Under the pieces are notes generated by a model. That model saw only the letters and a program-made list of their open reading frames with translations. It was not told where the DNA came from and did no database searches. The translations under genes and the position numbers were made by a program. Below are positions 11,740 to 23,870 of a stretch of DNA of 64,000 bases, piece after piece; the first letter of the stretch is position 1, and each line of letters opens with the position of its first letter. Origin of the DNA: Dastarcus helophoroides (lineage: Eukaryota; Arthropoda; Insecta; Coleoptera; Bothrideridae); the NCBI GenBank assembly GCA_028583605.1, contig CM053327.1, forward strand, positions 19,331,629-19,395,628. Reading direction: 5' to 3'.

Positions 11740-13795
11740 TCTGTAGTTTAACAAAAAATACAAGAAAATAAATCCGAAAATTCCACAAAAATATATGATT
11801 TCTTTTTAAAAAGTAACAAAACTATAAAAGCATCCTAGTTTCTATTTTTCTTGTACATAATACTAATAAAACCACATCAAATTATTTCTTCGACAAACCA
11901 AAGTCGGATAGAAAGTGATATTTCAAACATTTCAATACAATCAAGAAGTACTTGCATTAAGTAGACAATAACATTTCAAGAGACTTTAGATATCAATTTA
12001 TTAAAGAAGGTTTCTTTTACTATTGTATTCAAATTAATCGTTATTAAAAAATCATTCATAAGCAAATTGAAAGCTTTTGTGAGCAACAAGACTCTTGAAA
12101 TTTAAAGACTTTCCTTTGTTCCGTTTTAGCATATTTCGAATACACTCCTTCTCAAATTGTGTTTCATGCCCTAAGGATATACTCCACTTGAACAACTCTT
12201 GATATTTTCAGAAAGAGGTACTTGAATCATATATTAGCAAAATACAATCGCACACTGAGAATTGAATTGCTAAAATTGTTTCAGCGCCTCTTCGCGTTTC
12301 ATTATTTCCAGGTAAAAAGCGGTTTATCTAATATGTTTTTGACTACTTGATGCCTGCTTTTAACCTAATTTAATTTAGATAATAAAGGACATAACTTCTA
12401 TTATAATAGATACACAAACAGTATGATTTTTAACTTGACTACATTTTCCACTAATTAAAATAGTCAAAATAGCCCAGACTAGTTAATGAGTCAAATGTTT
12501 AGATAATTTGAATGAGTTTGTTAATGATAATATTAGCATACTCAGATTCTATTAATTTTTAACAAAATAATTACATATAATCTTTAGGCTACAAGGAACG
12601 ACAATTTTCTTTGACGGAAAAGCATTAGACTTGGAAGCCAAGTTTAAGGTCTTTGCAAGGATGCCCAAGGTTATCTAGCGCATCAAAAAGGTCACAGTGC
12701 ATCAAAAAAGTCATACTTCCTGCAAATTTTAAATGCGAATATCTTTGAGATACCTATCATAAACATTTCTGAGAAGGAATGAAGTACAATACGAAATAAT
12801 GAGTAATGTATATTCTGATAGTTTGCCATTTTATTTCCCAAGTGATTCTAAAAAGAGCCAGTAGTTTTCTTTGCTCTAAGATAAAAATAATATATTAAGG
12901 GGTGGCAAGGTAAAAAAAAAACATCAATATAATTAAATGCTTCAAAATGACAGACACAATTTTAATAGCCTAAGTATTTGGGAAGTAATTTCCTTTGTCC
13001 CCAACAGAAAACTTCATTATTTGACAATAACATTGCAAGGCTAGTTTGTGAAAAAGTTTTTATGATTAGGTGCCTTATCAAATATGGAAATCCCAGCAGC
13101 ATGATTGACATATTTTACTTTTTTATGTAATGACAGAAGGCAAGTGCCAAAAAATACAAATGCCAGTTATGCAACAATGTCCGCAACCAAAAAAAAGCTC
13201 TTAAATTAGGTAAGAGCTATTTGGTTTTGTAACTCCTTTTAACAGTTAATTTATGAATAAGTGGTTTTTCAAATTGATATAATTTATGGCATTAATCCTT
13301 AGAAAAAGGTATCTAGTTGCTCCAAACTTCCAACACTCATTCCGTATTAATTTTGCACAAGAGAATAATTAATTTTTGATACTGGTGACGTTTATTTATT
13401 CGAGGCTCCTTAGAATCTGCTTGATCAAAGCAAATAATTTAAATTAATTTGTCTTTGCTCTCTTTGTTTTGAGGCGTGCACTGGAAGAGTTCGGAATTGA
13501 ATAATACATTGCGGAGCAAAGTACTGTAGTGTGTATTGTTTCTATCAGACTTTGCTAATTGCTGTTTTCTCGATGAGAATGTTTATTTCAAATGTACTTC
13601 TCTCGAAATCGCTTTATGCTATTGAGAAATAGTCTAATGAACTTTAGCGAAGTTGTTTTGACTTGTTAAAGCTTACTTCAAGTTGCACTTCCTTTGAAAT
13701 AAATAAGTAAAAGGTCTTGTTTACTATATAGCATTATTTAGCATTTCTGCCCAAGTATAAAACTTATTTCGAATATTTACATACACATCAGGAAA
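11740..13795. other. Intergenic, nothing recognised
   Basis: About 2 kb of AT-rich sequence. No open frame, repeat partner or RNA gene could be supported. Confidence 0.4.
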
Positions 13796-14300
13796 GCCAA
13801 ACACTGTCCATAGGGAGAATGTTAATGAGAGATTTAATATTGAGAGCTAATAGTGGGATAGATGGGCGGCGCCTTGTATTCTCCTACACCGGTGTGAACA
13901 ATTCAACGCAGAGCGCATCGATCAGTGTTGTTGGAGATTTCAGTAGTACATCATAGTTTTAACGTGTTTTAATACGGGATTACTACTGGCAGGCAACACT
14001 TTTATTAAAATTTGCTTACCACATGCTGTTTGTTCTTTTAGTCCGTTGATTTAAGCAACGTCTGAGGCAAAATAAAACTGATATTTTTTGAAAATATAAG
14101 AAGTTCAAAAAAGGCCGCCAGACTGTGCTAAAGAATATTCCAGTCTGTTGTAAAACTCTTGACGAGTTTTTTCCAACATCTAAACTGGAAGACACGAGCA
14201 TGCTGCGTCAAAGTAGGGGAATACGTTAAGCGGCCGTAGAAAACTATGGAAGGGACAATTCTTAGCGTTTTACATGGACAATGAAAATTTTTCTTTATCT
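13796..14300 (-). repeat. Dispersed ~0.5 kb repeat, copy B (inverted partner of 4576-5168)
   Basis: Reverse complement of copy A over essentially its full length. It lacks the ~65-bp segment present in copy A. A short minus-strand open frame inside it has no conserved counterpart in copy A and is not treated as a gene. Confidence 0.8.
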
Positions 14301-14344
14301 ATATACAGTGCTAGTCTGTAACTTGGAATAAATTCAGTAAATCT

Positions 14345-16082
14345 AAGACAGTTTTTTTTTTTTCGGTAATATGCTTGGACACATCAATTAATATTTTAAT
14401 CTACGCTCTTTTTGATGTAAGAAAATATTATACAGCACGTCCCAAATTTAAGATATGACGTCATCGACAATTTTTTCAAATAACAACTCTATTTTTTTCT
14501 TGACAATTCTTAAAGGGTACATTAAGTTACACATGCGTACCAAATTTTAATTTTTTATTCCACGTCATTTAAAAGATATTTACAAATTTGGTAACTAATT
14601 CGAAAAATCAAGAAATCGGATTCAATTCAATATAATTTTCATAAAGTTTAAAAATCGCGTATCAAAAGGTATTCGTTTCACATTTTTTGTCAAACTGAGT
14701 TGACGTCTTATCATAATCTTATAAAAAAGTTAACAAAAACGATTAAGAAGAGTAGTATCGTATTGATCGAATTGTCGTTTAGTGAGAAACACCATTTATT
14801 AAAAAAATTGATTGAAATTTTAATAATGACTGGCTACGGAGATAGAACAAGAACACAAAATGAAGTTATTCGTTTATTCAGAGAGAAGTATTCTGATTTA
14901 TCACCCATATCGCAAAGTACCGTAAGCAAGATTGAAAAACAGTTTTGGGAAGATGAGCGTTTAAGAAAAACAAGTACTCCTCGTCAGAATGCGCTCAATG
15001 AAGATGTTAAAACTAATTATTAATTCTTCTTCTTTCTGTCCAAGAAAATCCTCGCGTCCCCACTAGTGAGATAGGTAGAGAACTCGAAATTAGTCAGTCT
15101 TTAGTTGCAAGAATTCCGAAAATGCAAAAATTTCATCCTTATATAATGACAATTCTCCCTGAACTATTAGAAGATGATCCGGATAGAATACTCTAGTTTT
15201 GCGAACAAATGATGAATCTAAGCATAGAAAAAAAAAATTGTCATTACTGGGCAGACAACAACCTTCACTGGATGAGGCAAGACCACACTCAATGTCCAGA
15301 GAAAATCAATGCTTGGGCAGGGATTGTTGGTTATCGAGTTATAAGACCAATTTTCTTCCAAGGAAATCTCAATGGGACATGATATATAGAATTCTTGCAG
15401 GAAGAGTTAATGCCTGATTTAACTATTTTGTTTCCTGATCCGGTCGAAGCTGATGTCCCTGGTTTCAACAAGACGGTGCCCCTCCTCATTTTGAAAGACC
15501 TGTCCGTGAGTATTAGGATTATGTATTTCCAGGCAGATCGATTAGTTGAAGAAGACCTTTGGAATGGCCATCCAGGTCTCCGGACTTAACACCAATGGAT
15601 TATTTCTTATGAGGGTATTTGATGAGCAAAGTTTTTAAGACCAAACCTGCAAATATTGAGGAGTTGAAAGAACGAATAAGACAGAAATGTGGACTAATTT
15701 CGCCCGAAGTAACTAGAAATGTTCAAAACGAGTTTCAGTTCCGTTTGGGGTATTGTCAGTTGGACAACATTTTAAACATTTATTGAAGAAAGATTATTGA
15801 GTTGAATAAGATTCCTTGATTTTTTTAAATTAGTTAATATTTTTTAAATATCTTTTAAATGACAAGAAATAAAAAATTAAAATTTAGTACACATGTGTAA
15901 CTTAATATTTCCTTTCAGAATAGTCGAGAAAAAATACGGGGCTGCTATTTAAAAAAAATGTCCGATGACGTCATATCTTAAATTTGGAACATTCTGTATA
16001 AAATTTTCCTTCATCAAAAAGAGCGCAAATTAAAATATTAGTTGACTTATCCGAGCATATTTCCGAAAAAAAAACTGTCTTT
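14345..16082 (+). mobile_element. Mariner-like transposon with ~280-bp terminal inverted repeats
   Basis: The left 14345-14625 and right 15815-16082 are reverse complements of each other. Shared landmarks are AAGACAGTTTTTTTT at the tips, TTAATATTTTAATCT/TTTGCGCTC, CAAATTTAAGATATGACGTC, and TTAAGTTACACATG. Repeats this long are far above the ~30 bp of classical mariner. A decayed mariner-type transposase lies between them on the plus strand. A target duplication could not be fixed with confidence. Confidence 0.85.
14700..15787 (+). pseudogene. Mariner-superfamily transposase pseudogene
   Basis: The first 107 codons are open and contain a helix-turn-helix region (EVIRLFREKYSDLSPISQST then VSKIEKQFWEDERLRKT). 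Later frames give SQSLVARI, HYWADNNLHWMRQDHTQCPE, INAWAGIVGYRVIRPIFFQG, MPDLTILFPDPVEADVP, FQQDGAPPHFERPVREY and WPSRSPDLTPMDYFL. They end with ANIEELKERIRQKCGLISPE. The second catalytic Asp (QQDG) and third (SPDLTP) are visible. The first catalytic Asp region near 15200 is deleted or scrambled, and at least four stops or shifts break the frame. Confidence 0.88.
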
Positions 16083-16629
16083 GATATATATAGGATATGT
16101 ATAGGATGCCTTTTCTATTTCACTAAATAATATTTAGACTAATTCCATAGACAATATAGGCTCAAGAGTGGTAATTGTAAAACCGGGATTAATGGAAATA
16201 TTTATTTTTAAAACATTCAACTTTAGAAACTTCAAACTAATAGAAATTGTGGACTGCAATATCTAGTTAAGTGAGCAAAATTTTTAACGCACTAACCGCA
16301 GAATAAAAGTTTAACGATATTTTATATGAAAATATGCAAAAATTTCCAGAAATCAGTTCAGAGGTGCTTCAGCAATATTTTAATAAAATTTTTCTAGATA
16401 AATACTCTTAATTTACATAATATAAGTCGACAAATTGCATGGCCATTTAAAGTTATAAATGCTCATAGATGATGTGAGTTAGCATTTACAATTGTCCCCA
16501 TGAAATTCACTGAATATGGGAAACTGAAAACAAAATAATGGGGTAATTGTAAATATTAAACAATGCACTTGCACAGGTAATGAGACTTTAATCAAAAGTC
16601 AAAATTTTCTGCACTATTAATCGATGTTT

Positions 16630-16850
16630 GGATGTTGGGGATTATTTCTGCCAATATTACCTGAGGTTATGAATCTACTGGAATTTGTCCTGTAGATGCT
16701 ACAAATTTTCCAGATTGTCAATAAGACCTTATTCTTCTACCAAAATATAGAAAGCGAAAAATGATACCTGACTCCACTACCCAAACAGAAGATAATAAGA
16801 GTACATTACATGAATAAAGGTCATCTGAAACCTTAAAGGCAATTGCCTCA
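16630..16850 (+). pseudogene. Possible pogo/Tigger transposase C-terminal scrap
   Basis: The plus strand reads approximately ESTGICPVDATNFPD, then a charged stretch (LLPKYRKRKMIPDSTTQTED). This resembles the segment after the catalytic core of pogo-like transposases, where a GIYPFNP-type motif precedes a variable tail. The match is short, and a chance resemblance cannot be excluded. Confidence 0.35.
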
Positions 16851-17140
16851 TTAAAAATTATTATGAATTATAGTACCTCCAAAATGGCTGTCCCCAATTA
16901 CCCCAAAATTTTAAAATCAGCAAAAGCATAATACATGTCTGAACTGAATTTTAAAATATATGTATGCTCAATGGGGAGCGAAAAAGTTTCAACATTTTTT
17001 TAGAGCTACCGAAATTTCGCTTTTCCACTGTTTATTTTATTTCAAGATTCGATCTCATTCTAAAAATGTAGGTCCCAATCATTCGACATTTTCACATTCT
17101 TCTGAAAAATTCTACTTCAATTTTCGAAACTAAAAAAATG

Positions 17141-17172
17141 AATAATAATAATAATAATAATAACTAATAATA
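17141..17172. repeat. (AAT)n microsatellite
   Basis: About eight AAT units followed by an interrupted tail. Confidence 0.85.
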
Positions 17173-18082
17173 AACTCGACATTCTCAAAATAAAACGAAC
17201 TTTGGAAAAAAACATAAATATCGAAACACAACTTTGTTTTAATAAATGTTGTATATTAGTATATACGTAAAGGGATAGGGTTCCTCAAATTTACATCGCC
17301 TAAGGGCCTATACACGGTTTAATCCAGAACTGGGCATTTAGGGTGTATTTAAAAATTTATCTCATTTGTTTCAGATTTATCGAATTTAATGATTTTTATT
17401 ATGCTTTTATCCTGTTTCTCATAAATGTCATGGGATAATGTTATTTTGTGTTCAAATTATTTGTGATTTAGATAATTAAAAGGGAACGAACTGTCCGCGT
17501 ATGATATACTTAAACTTTAGGTTATGATTTCCTATATTGTCTGTTCCTAGAAGTCAAGTATTTTGCAATTACTGATATTCAACAAACTTTGGGGAGTTTC
17601 AGAATCTCGAGATCCTTGACTTCCCTAACTTCTGGAAGCAAGTATTCAATATTGCGCATGTGTTCCTTCCTTCAATACAAATAATTTAAGCTTCAAAGGC
17701 GATTTACCAAATTTCGTAGACATGAAATCTACAAACTGCCAATATATTTATTAAACAATTAGCCAAACAATGTATTTCCTACAAATATATTGTTGAAAAT
17801 TCTTCTTATGTGAACACAAAAAGCGTGAATGATATTGTTTGCAATAGATGGAATTGGTTTGGATCTGATTTTTTTGTATCCAGTTAACCCAATTACGCCG
17901 TGTAATTACACCTCTAAAAAATTTATTCTCTTTTATTAGCCAGTTGGGACCTCTGTTTGTAAACAAAGAAGGGAAAACAAAATACATGTTGGAAAATACA
18001 AATTTATGCTCACAATTAAAAAGACATATCAGAGTGTCCAGAATTATTTCTGAAATTTACATTTATTTAACGGTAGTGTAAT

Positions 18083-18268
18083 TTATCCGGAAAATCCCGA
18101 ATGTAGGCCTCCTAATTCCCCCAAAACATGCCAACTAAATCTAACGAATTTACCTAGTTTAGGATAATTGCGATTTTGTAATTTTATTCCATTTGTGGAG
18201 TTGTATGCTTTAAGTATTTTGCCCAACAACTGACCCTGCTCCTCTCTAAGGGTTATTACTCTTCCCAC
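18083..18268 (-). pseudogene. Possible pogo-type DNA-binding domain scrap
   Basis: The 61-residue minus-strand frame begins with GRVITLREEQGQLLGKIL, which has the spacing of the G-x-x-x-T-L-x-x-E-Q-E block opening the CENP-B-type helix-turn-helix of pogo/Tigger transposases. The rest is not diagnostic and no catalytic core is found nearby on this strand. Uncertain. Confidence 0.25.
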
Positions 18269-18419
18269 GGGTCTTTTCCCACTCCATTGTCGTATATTTC
18301 ACAAACTAATTACACCACAGACCTGAGTGTTAATCCCCCAGCTTGCGTGATTATCCTCTTTTACCGCAACCAGGGGTAATTATATTCTTTGGTCAATGTA
18401 GCCCTAAAATAATATATAC

Positions 18420-19190
18420 CCTCGCTTTGTCTTATATTTTAGTTAACTACATTTAAAAATGCCGAAAAGCTTGAAATTTTAAACAGCACTTAAACTGGGA
18501 ACCTCTTTTATTAGCTGCCCCATAAAGAATACGTTGAATGAAATATAATTTATCGTCTGTTATAGGAATCTTCGTAAATGAGAGTAATGACACATGCATT
18601 ATGCACTTAAAATTGTTGAAATGTTAAAAGAAAGGAAAAAGGCACAAGATTAATTAAAATTTTAATCGGTATTTCGTTTGAAGTAAAGTGTTCCTATTTG
18701 CAAACCGGACTTCAAAGAATGGAGTTGATTACAGATTGAAGTTTCCAAAGTATTGACCTCTGCAGGTGGCAGTGCGTTAATGGCCGGTTTTCCCTAACGA
18801 ATTTACCTGAAAATGAAATTAACCTTTTTACAAAAAAATTGTTACATATAAACATATTGTTTTCATACAACGGGCTGGACTCTCTGAAGGGTAAGAAAAG
18901 TAAATGTGAAATTAAAAGGAAGTTTTAAAATTTGGCAATAATTTTCACAGTCAGTAAAGAACTGCAATGGACAGACTGCATGAAATATTAGTCACTCATA
19001 GGTGATAGTCAAAAACCGGTTTCGGCTACATATACATATAATCAGATCTTGACAGTTTGTTGTAACTTAATTTAAATACGATAAAATTATTTTGCCTTCT
19101 CAAACTATAGCGATTATTTTTCTGTGTAAAAATGTTTATGGAAACTCAGAAAAACCCTCGAAGTTGTTTACTAGTCTAGAAAAAAATGAC
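18420..19190. other. Intergenic, nothing recognised
   Basis: AT-rich sequence without a recognisable gene or repeat partner in the window. Confidence 0.35.
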
Positions 19191-19224
19191 CTAATGTTAT
19201 AAAAGGGTAACAAATATAAGAGCG

Positions 19225-19705
19225 GAGAGTGAGCATCGTCGGTTACAATGACTCAAATAAGCACCATTGTATTACTGGCGCCTGCTAAAGGTTTAAATTG
19301 TCAAAAGACCTCTCTGGCAAGTTAACTCTGTCGTTTTATTTGCTTATATGTTGTTTAATTAGGGATGGGGCTTCGTCAGAGAAAACCAAATTCGGTAACT
19401 CACAGCTTGCGACCAAACGACAGGGCAAAACCTCAACTCCTTTCTCTCTAACTTTTTTTTGTTGAGGTGTCAGATCGTGCAGTTTCAGAAACTTCAAGGA
19501 TTTTAATTCAAATTAATTCTTTGCACGCTTCGAGTTGATATTTTTAACTCAGCTGCCAATGTACGATGCACAAAATAGTTTGTGTAATAAGAGCTTATAA
19601 TATGAAGGCCATATCGTACGAAAACGAAGTTTGACAGACGCCATAGGCAGAATGCCTCAATCATCCTTTCAGTAGACTTAAATGGCTTCCCTATGCTACG
19701 CACAA
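19225..19705 (-). pseudogene. Mariner-like transposase pseudogene
   Basis: The minus strand starts with a 66-codon frame containing GKPFKSTERMIEAF and the second helix-turn-helix (LAAELKISTRSVQRI). Next, with shifts, come KFLKLHDLTPQQKKVRERRS, ELPNLVFSDEAPSLIKQHI and NDRVNLPERS. The SDE block is the region around the first catalytic Asp, and the NDRVYLPERS-type segment follows it in many insect mariner-like proteins. The copy ends before the second catalytic residue, so it is truncated as well as frameshifted. Confidence 0.8.
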
Positions 19706-20029
19706 ATAATTAATATGAAGGTCGAAGTAGGAAAAATTAATTTGTATTTAAATACTGGAGCTCAACAACAATCGCCCGTTGCAATTTTTTAGCTAAATAA
19801 ATAACACTGTTACGTTTAAACTAATCCGCTGCGTTAGTGCATAAATATAGAATTTTATCCAAATTTCCGTCTCATTCAAAATTAACAATGTTCGGTTTTT
19901 GCAATTATCCAAACATTTTATTTCAAGCATGGAACTTAAAAAAAATGTTTTACAAATTTTGAGTATTTTTCTAGAAATGTTGAGAAAAAAGCCCAAGAAA
20001 AAGTTTAGAATTATATAAAAAATCTGAGA

Positions 20030-20650
20030 TTAAAATAAAATATCGAGAGAAGAAGGTTGATATTTTCTATTTTAATTTGTAAATTGCGTGAAAAATTTCA
20101 AAAATTGCAGTTTTTTACTTTCGAATTTTGGACGTGAAATTTTTAAATTTGCAAATTTTAAGCTTTAACTTTGTATTCTAAAAAAAATTTACATTTATGC
20201 AAAAACACAAATTTTATAAAAAGAAAATTAAGTTTTAATCGAAATTTTAAATTAAAATTTTGAAAAAAAAATTCGAAAAATTGACTCTTTCTCAGACATT
20301 TTAAGTAACTGTTTTTCTATAAATTTGAAATATTTTATTTATATTACAAATAAAGGCTTTGTTTCCTAAACTTTCAGATTAAAAGTCAAATTAAAAAAGC
20401 AACAATAAATTTAAAACTTGACTCAAAATTTGAGGGAAGAATCAACCTTTAAAGAAAAATCTCGAAATTAACGTAAACCAAAAATTTCCAAAACATACAC
20501 CTAATAAGCAAAATATTGATTTCATTTAAGCTAAAATTTTCTATTTTACATTAAAATTTTTCTCGAATTCTGAAAATTATAAAATGATTTAAAATATTAA
20601 GAATATTTTTACTATTTAAATTATTTTTTCTAAGTTTTGATTTGATTTTA
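20030..20650. repeat. AT-rich low-complexity tract
   Basis: Runs of short words such as AAATTTT, GAAAAATT and TTTCGAAAAA fill the segment. It resembles the composition of 25870-26440, 38060-38280 and the core of 38880-40690. No clear period or gene. Confidence 0.45.
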
Positions 20651-22269
20651 AAAATTTAGAAAGTGTTGCTTATTTCCTTGTTTTTTTTCAAAATGTGTAA
20701 GAAAAAAATGTAAAGATAAGAGAAACCAAGGAGAAATGGCTCTCTGAAAAATGCTAGGAGATTGAACAGTACGAAAAGAAATATGATTTTCATAATATGC
20801 ACCAAAAAATTAAGGAAGTTACGAACAAGAAAAAAAACAACTGCTAACGGAAATCTTATCTCAGAACCCTGAAAGATCCTCCAAATCTGAAAGATACACG
20901 TCGAACAGCTTTTTGACATAAATCGCGCTGAGTACATTACTGAGGAAGCAGCTGCAGGCACCCATATTTTAAAATTAGAAATTAAAAATGCCATTCTGTC
21001 TCTTAAGGATAACAAAGCGTCAGGTTCAGACAACATTCACGGTGAAATATTAAAGATTTTGTCCAAAACAGGCAGCGAATTTCGTGATACCATTACTGAT
21101 CTCTTTAACAATATATACAACACAGGACAGATCCCCGAAGAGTTGCTGCAATCAACTTTCGTTGCTGTCCCTAAAAAACCGAAAGCAAAAGCTTGCAATT
21201 AACACTAGTCTAATTAACCATTTAACAAAAGCTTTTACTAAAGTTATTTATAGGGGAATATATACTAAATGTGATGCAAATATCAGCGAATCTCAATTTG
21301 GTTTCCGAAAGGCCCTTGGAACAAAAGAAGCAATTTTTGGCCTACAGGTACTCATCCAATGCTGTAGAGATATGAACAAAGATGTGTATCTAGCTTTTAT
21401 TGATTTCTCTAAGGCCTTTGACAATGCAAAGCACGAACAGCTACTGGCAATACTTCAAAGATTGGGTGTCGATGACAAGGACATAGGGTGGATGCACCAG
21501 TAATAACCCATTTAAGAGACATTTTGAAACAAAATTTGATAATGTAACTCAATTATTAAATCAATCCTTATAAAAAAAGTACATCGTATTCCTTGCCTAC
21601 CATATCACCATATAGTTTATTCCGATTTTTTAAAAACCATTAGGTTTATTTTTATTTAAAAGTGAATGTGGCAAGTCTCAATGTGCCTAGGGTGGACCAG
21701 ATTGTACCAGTAATAGACCAGGTATTGTGCCAATAGTAGACCAGTAAATAAAGTGAATATTTTTAATGAAGAATAACTTCATTATCAATAATATTGAACT
21801 TAATTAGGTTTAAACTAAGTAATTATCACAACAGTCCCAGAAAATATTCCCTTTCATACTTAATTACGTAATCGCCTTTCTTTGGTCTTTGGGTGATCTT
21901 CAAAGATTTATGAACAAAGAAAAGTACTTCTCATCATCAGAATCTGAATAAATTCTCAATCGTTTTATTTTTGTTTATTTTTTTTTGGAGAAGTTGCTTT
22001 TTTTTTCATCTGAATCTGTTTTCTGTTTGCTATTCTTCTTTGATTTTTTTCTCTATTCGTTGTCTTCAGAGCTTTTCTTTCTTCTTTTTATTTCTCGATC
22101 TTTTTTTTTCCAATATTTCATCCATTCACTGCTGTTTACTGCATCAGGCAGGCAAATCTTAGAGTTTTTCTGGTTGCCTTTAATTGGAGATTCAGACGGC
22201 CACACAATGGAGAATAACCACAATTTTAGATTTTCAGTTCACGGTATGCTAGATTGAAGATAAATAAAC

Positions 22270-23870
22270 ACCCTGTTTAAATTATTTCGATATCTTATAT
22301 AGTTTTCAAGATATTTAATTTATTAGATTGATTTCGGCTGATGGGCCGCGCTCCATACTGTGACGTCATATTACATATTCGTGCGTATGTTGCATTTATA
22401 CTCGCACTGTTTAAGCACTAAAACTGGCTAAAACTCTTAACATGCCCAATCCAAAAAGTAAGAAATATTGCTTTGTGGCAAATTCTGTAAACATGACAAC
22501 AAATGCGCGGGAAAAATTTATTTCTGTTGTTTTATTTGACGCCAAAATTCGAAAGAAATAACAAAAACTATGAAGTGTGTACTAATAGGAAGATCACGTT
22601 GATGTATGAAATAAGTATTTCTTATTACTAAATGTCGTATTGCTAATTGTCACAATTATTCTTTTTGGAAAAGAAAATGTTCATGTTTATTTATCACTTA
22701 TTATTAGGTTCTTATGTTGCAGGTAGGTGCCCGCGTTGGCAATAACTTAATTTATATATTTTTTCACCGACAACGCTTGACTTTATATTTACTATGATTA
22801 ACTAAGCTTACTGAAATATCTTTGTTTTAGAGTTTTAAGCTTTCAAAATTGTCAAGAAAAAATAACTTCTTTTCCCAACGTATTGGTATTTGGATACCCG
22901 AGGTGATTCAAACTTCATTGTACGTATTTTAGGAGCGAATTTTTAGGGTGAAAATAAGACTTGTTTCTACAAATATGTATTCTAGAGTGCAGCCTTGCCT
23001 CTGCGAGGTGCAATCATCATAATTTTTGCAAGAAAAATCAATTATGTATATCAAATTACGACTAGAGTTAATAAAAATCTTCCGAAAATTTGCGATCCTT
23101 TTTTTTTTAAATATAATTTAAACCCAATTTTAGTGGAGACAGGAGGTTTACACATTACAAGAAATTTTAAATTCTGTTGCCTGAAACAACAGAGAAATAT
23201 TGCGATTGCTTTTTAAAAAATACTCCTTATTTATAGTCACCAAAACGTCGAATATCTTTAATAATTCTCTTGTCACTTCTATTCCGAGAAACAAACACAA
23301 TAACTACAACGATTTAACAGTACAAAAATATTAAATGGAAAATGTTAATAAAAAACATGAACCTGAAACTTTGTTAAAATGGCATTTTCTGGATTCAAAA
23401 ACCCAATTTAACAAATTTCATTAAAATCATTTAAGCCAGTTCGGTGATAAAATGTATTTTCGTGAAAAAGTTTCCTAGTGGTCGAACCCTTTAAATACGA
23501 GAGATTTACATCCAGAAAATGGATATTCTAAATCGCCTAACGCCTAACTTATTAAAAACTTCAGGTGATCATGAGAAATGATTATCTCAAATTTTTATTA
23601 AAAAGCGACGATACCTAGATCAACTTACTCATTTATTAGTGTAAAAGGTAAAACATAAAAGTTTCCTGTAGTATAAAACTATACTTATCTTGCATTTTGA
23701 TGTGGCTACATATAAAAATATAACAAAACTAATACAAAGCGGTCGGTCTGCACCGCGAGTATGGTATCGTATATGTAATATGACGTCATGTAACAAAACG
23801 CGCGCTCGCAATTATTCGAAATTAACTGATATTAATAACTCTGTAAACTGAAAACTACTTGGTCTACTTG
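22270..23870. mobile_element. Nested element with TGACGTCATATTACATAT inverted repeats and a THAP scrap
   Basis: TGACGTCATATTACATAT occurs at about 22360-22377 and its complement at about 23771-23788. Pairing continues weakly outward (TAGTTTTCA near 22301, complement near 23850) and includes ATACTCGC inward on both sides. Borders are approximate and no target duplication was fixed. The location inside the Tigger transposase reading and the inverted ends suggest a later insertion. Confidence 0.55.
22443..22560 (+). pseudogene. THAP-type zinc finger scrap
   Basis: The plus strand reads MPNPKSKKYCFVANSVNMTT, then NAREKFISVVLFDAKIRKK and a stop. THAP domains start with a C-x(2-4)-C pair (often CxVPxC) followed by a F-x-x-P-x-D/K-x-x-R-x-x-W stretch. 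Here the first Cys is present, the second appears to be Ser, and the frame ends before the conserved Trp. THAP domains occur in P-like transposases and in accessory proteins of other transposons, so the parent element cannot be named. Confidence 0.5.

Larger units (their letters stand above)
16150..18400. repeat. Region with recurrent GGGGTAATTG-like motifs and pogo-like scraps
   Basis: The motif GG(G)TAATTGTAAA or its complement appears near 16167, 16487, 16540, 16893 and, more degenerate, between 17880 and 18390. Such motifs suggest the ends of decayed DNA elements, but I cannot define borders. Most of the interval has no coding content. Confidence 0.35.

Noticed and set aside
21971..22257. 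Plus-strand F/S/L-rich frames resembling membrane proteins
   Set aside because: They are the antisense of the lysine-rich tail of the Tigger transposase on the minus strand.
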